This document shows, piece by piece, positions 7,847 through 9,123 of a DNA stretch of 9,123 nt (its first letter is position 1; every line of letters begins with the position of its first letter). The stretch is from contig JANXOO010000515.1 of NCBI GenBank assembly GCA_025353525.1, positions 1 through 9,123 of the forward strand. Direction: 5' to 3'. The position numbers were made by a program, and so were the translations under genes. The stretch comes from Schlesneria sp. GTDB lineage: Bacteria > Planctomycetota > Planctomycetia > Planctomycetales > Planctomycetaceae. The notes under the pieces were generated by a model that was not told the origin of the DNA, searched no databases, and saw only the letters and a list, made by a program, of their open reading frames with translations.

Positions 7847-7855
7847 TACATTCCG

Positions 7856-9022
7856 GTGAGCAACGTTCTGCTTGGTATCGTCGTCCTGTTCCTTAACGGC
7901 TTGCCCGACACGAACGCGTCCAATCAGGAACGCGATATCGAGTTGACCGCGATTTTTCGAGACAACGGTCCCGCCGTTGCACAACCGCTCGTGCAGCCGC
8001 GCTGGCTGAAGGATTCCAGCAGGAACCAGCAGGTCAATCAGGGACCAGTCTTCCGGGGACAGGGGCCAGGCGGATCGTCAAATGGTTCTACGTTTGCCTC
8101 GCCGATTTTCACAGCACAGGCAGGCACGCCATATCAACCGCAAGATCCGTTTCAGATTCAGTCGGGGCCCGATCCGGTCCTTCCTTATCTGAATGAACCA
8201 GGCCCGTCGGTCTTATCGGGGATTAACGGTCCGCAGCCACATCGATTCGGATTTACTCCGATTGTCGACGCGGCATTTATCTTCCCGTCGTCAGCCAAAG
8301 GGCCGGGGGGCGGAAAATTCAGCGTGCAGGAATATGACCTGGCATTAAGGCACGTGTCGTTACTCGGACCCGATTGGGTCTTTACGAATACGATTCAGGC
8401 GGGAACAAGAGTCTGGACAGGCCCAGCGACCCCGAATCTGCCACCGGAAGTATACCGGTTTGGCTGGGACTTCCTGCTGAATTCGCCTCAATACGCAGGC
8501 TGGAGCGCCCAGGCAAGTTTCAATCCGTCATTGAATACCGACTTTGGCGGCTCGATCGGACGCGAAGCTCTCAATCTGGATGCCAATGCAACATTGCTAT
8601 ACCGGGTTTCACCCGAGTTCCTGTTGGTGATGGGCGTTCAATACTGGGACCGCGTCGACAATATTATCATCCCGAACGCGGGGGTGGTCTGGAACCCGAA
8701 TGAACTGCTCGAACTGCGATTGCTGTTTCCCAAATCGCGCATCAGCTACTTCCTTGGCAATTTCGGAAACGGGGCGCACTGGCTGTATGCCTCAGCGGAA
8801 TATCATGTGGAATCGTACCAGATACACTCCCCGGGTTCGTCCCATGAACAGATTCAGCTCAGCGATTACCGCGCAGCGATTGGCTTGAGAAGCGATCACA
8901 CCTGGTACGACAAATTCATCGAAGTCGGGTACGTTTTCAATCGTAAAGCGGAATTCCTTCGGTCAACTCCCGATTTCAATATCAATGACGGAGTGATGGC
9001 GAGAATCGGTGTCCGGTTTTAA
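7856..9022 (+). CDS. Predicted outer-membrane beta-barrel protein, planctomycete-type family
   Basis: 388 residues from a GTG start with GAGAGG nine bases upstream. The predicted N-terminus MSNVLLGIVVLFLNGLPDTNA looks like a signal peptide with an unusually uncharged start. The frame is open back to ATG 7544 (492 residues), but that extension is Trp/Cys-rich and probably untranslated. Residues about 30-125 are a Pro/Gly/Gln-rich linker. From about 130 to 388, alternating aromatic and polar strands separated by turns suggest a beta-barrel: RFGFTPIVDAAF, LPPEVYRFGWDFLL, FNPSLNTDFG, MGVQYWDRVDN, LRLLFPKSRISYFLG and YASAEYHVESYQI. It ends in IGVRF; a terminal Phe is the classical outer-membrane insertion signal. 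From memory, proteins with the same order (YRFGxDF, SxNTDF, YWDRV, FPxSRISxFLG, WLYAxxEYHVE, terminal RF) are frequent in planctomycetes as hypothetical proteins. Molecular function is unknown. It is transcribed divergently from the peptidase operon. Confidence 0.8.
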   Translation: MSNVLLGIVVLFLNGLPDTNASNQERDIELTAIFRDNGPAVAQPLVQPRWLKDSSRNQQVNQGPVFRGQGPGGSSNGSTFASPIFTAQAGTPYQPQDPFQIQSGPDPVLPYLNEPGPSVLSGINGPQPHRFGFTPIVDAAFIFPSSAKGPGGGKFSVQEYDLALRHVSLLGPDWVFTNTIQAGTRVWTGPATPNLPPEVYRFGWDFLLNSPQYAGWSAQASFNPSLNTDFGGSIGREALNLDANATLLYRVSPEFLLVMGVQYWDRVDNIIIPNAGVVWNPNELLELRLLFPKSRISYFLGNFGNGAHWLYASAEYHVESYQIHSPGSSHEQIQLSDYRAAIGLRSDHTWYDKFIEVGYVFNRKAEFLRSTPDFNINDGVMARIGVRF

Positions 9023-9047
9023 TGCGACCGGCAGTGGAAAATCTACC

Positions 9048-9104
9048 GGCTGAAAAAGGGGGACTGGCTCCAGGTCTTCCTGGTGCCTGTCCCCCTTTTC
9101 AGCC
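9048..9104. repeat. Long imperfect palindrome, REP-like repeat that may also terminate transcription
   Basis: Left arm 9048-9074 pairs with right arm 9079-9104 around a TCTT loop. GGCTG pairs with CAGCC, the A-run with the T-run (one extra A bulged), GGGGGAC with GTCCCCC, GGC with GCC and CCAGG with CCTGG. The only interruptions besides the bulge are two T-T mismatches (9065/9088 and 9069/9084). It starts 26 bases past the stop of the beta-barrel gene and could serve as a terminator in both directions. The GGTGCCTGTCCCC core resembles a dispersed palindromic repeat that I recall in planctomycete genomes and near REP-associated tyrosine transposases; that link is from memory. Confidence 0.7.
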
Positions 9105-9123
9105 CTTTTTCAGATGGTGCCTG
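9105..9123. repeat. Start of a second repeat copy, cut by the window edge
   Basis: After the hairpin the sequence reads CTTTTTCAG and then TGGTGCCTG (9115-9123). These repeat the CTTTTCAG (9095-9102) and TGGTGCCTG (9081-9089) segments of the preceding palindrome. The element therefore probably continues as a tandem or partial second unit beyond the window. Confidence 0.55.

Larger units (their letters stand above)
7421..7855. other. Divergent intergenic region between the peptidase and beta-barrel genes
   Basis: Both neighbours are transcribed away from this stretch, so it should hold both promoters. For the minus-strand operon the best match I see is TTGCGT (7502-7507) and GATTAT (7479-7484), 17 bases apart, which is weak. 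A perfect 12-base palindrome TTTTCCGGAAAA lies at 7514-7525, and its half-site TTTTCCGG recurs at 7700-7707. An open frame on the plus strand runs from 7544 into the downstream gene. Its first 104 codons are unusually rich in Trp and Cys and look non-coding. Antisense open frames over 7495-7984 also look like chance. Confidence 0.45.

Noticed and set aside
7495..7984. Overlapping minus-strand open frames of about 142 and 157 codons
   Set aside because: They lack signal peptides, recognisable motifs or good ribosome sites, and they overlap the start of the plus-strand beta-barrel gene. Best seen as chance frames.

Overview
The window looks like chromosomal DNA from a planctomycete (Planctomycetota). 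Four observations support this. The Ig-like repeat protein carries a basic N-terminus followed by a degenerate 'LEPR-XLL' type motif (ELLDSRTMLSA), a hallmark of exported planctomycete proteins. The rightmost gene resembles a beta-barrel family I associate with planctomycetes. The ComEC metallo-beta-lactamase domain opens with the variant VGHG. The right edge carries a GGTGCCTGTCCCC palindromic repeat of a kind I recall as common in these genomes. No genus can be assigned from the sequence alone.

Layout. Positions 1-179 are non-coding, with two small hairpins. 180-1664 (minus) encodes an exported protein with an N-terminal domain of unknown type and three tandem bacterial Ig-like domains of 84-85 residues. 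1665-1918 is an intergenic gap with a plausible promoter for that gene. 1919-7420 (minus) is a probable three-gene operon. In transcription order it holds a secreted M28-family zinc aminopeptidase with two C-terminal PDZ domains, a purple-acid-phosphatase-like metallophosphoesterase that is probably a lipoprotein, and a full-length ComEC/Rec2 DNA-uptake channel. The gaps are 53 and 13 bases, and the comEC Shine-Dalgarno touches the upstream stop codon. 7421-7855 is a divergent intergenic region. 7856-9022 (plus) encodes a predicted outer-membrane beta-barrel protein ending in Arg-Phe. 9048-9104 is a long, almost fully paired hairpin followed by the start of a second copy cut by the window edge.

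How they may work together (inference). All five proteins are predicted to be exported or membrane-bound. The operon groups a peptidase, a phosphoesterase and a DNA importer, which would fit scavenging of peptides, phosphate and DNA at the cell surface. Equally, ComEC may simply sit in an operon of unrelated envelope genes. I see no rRNA, tRNA, CRISPR array, phage gene or transposase gene. I do not see a clearly new multi-gene system; the least ordinary items are the operon grouping, the terminal palindromic repeat and the motif departures in ComEC and the phosphoesterase.
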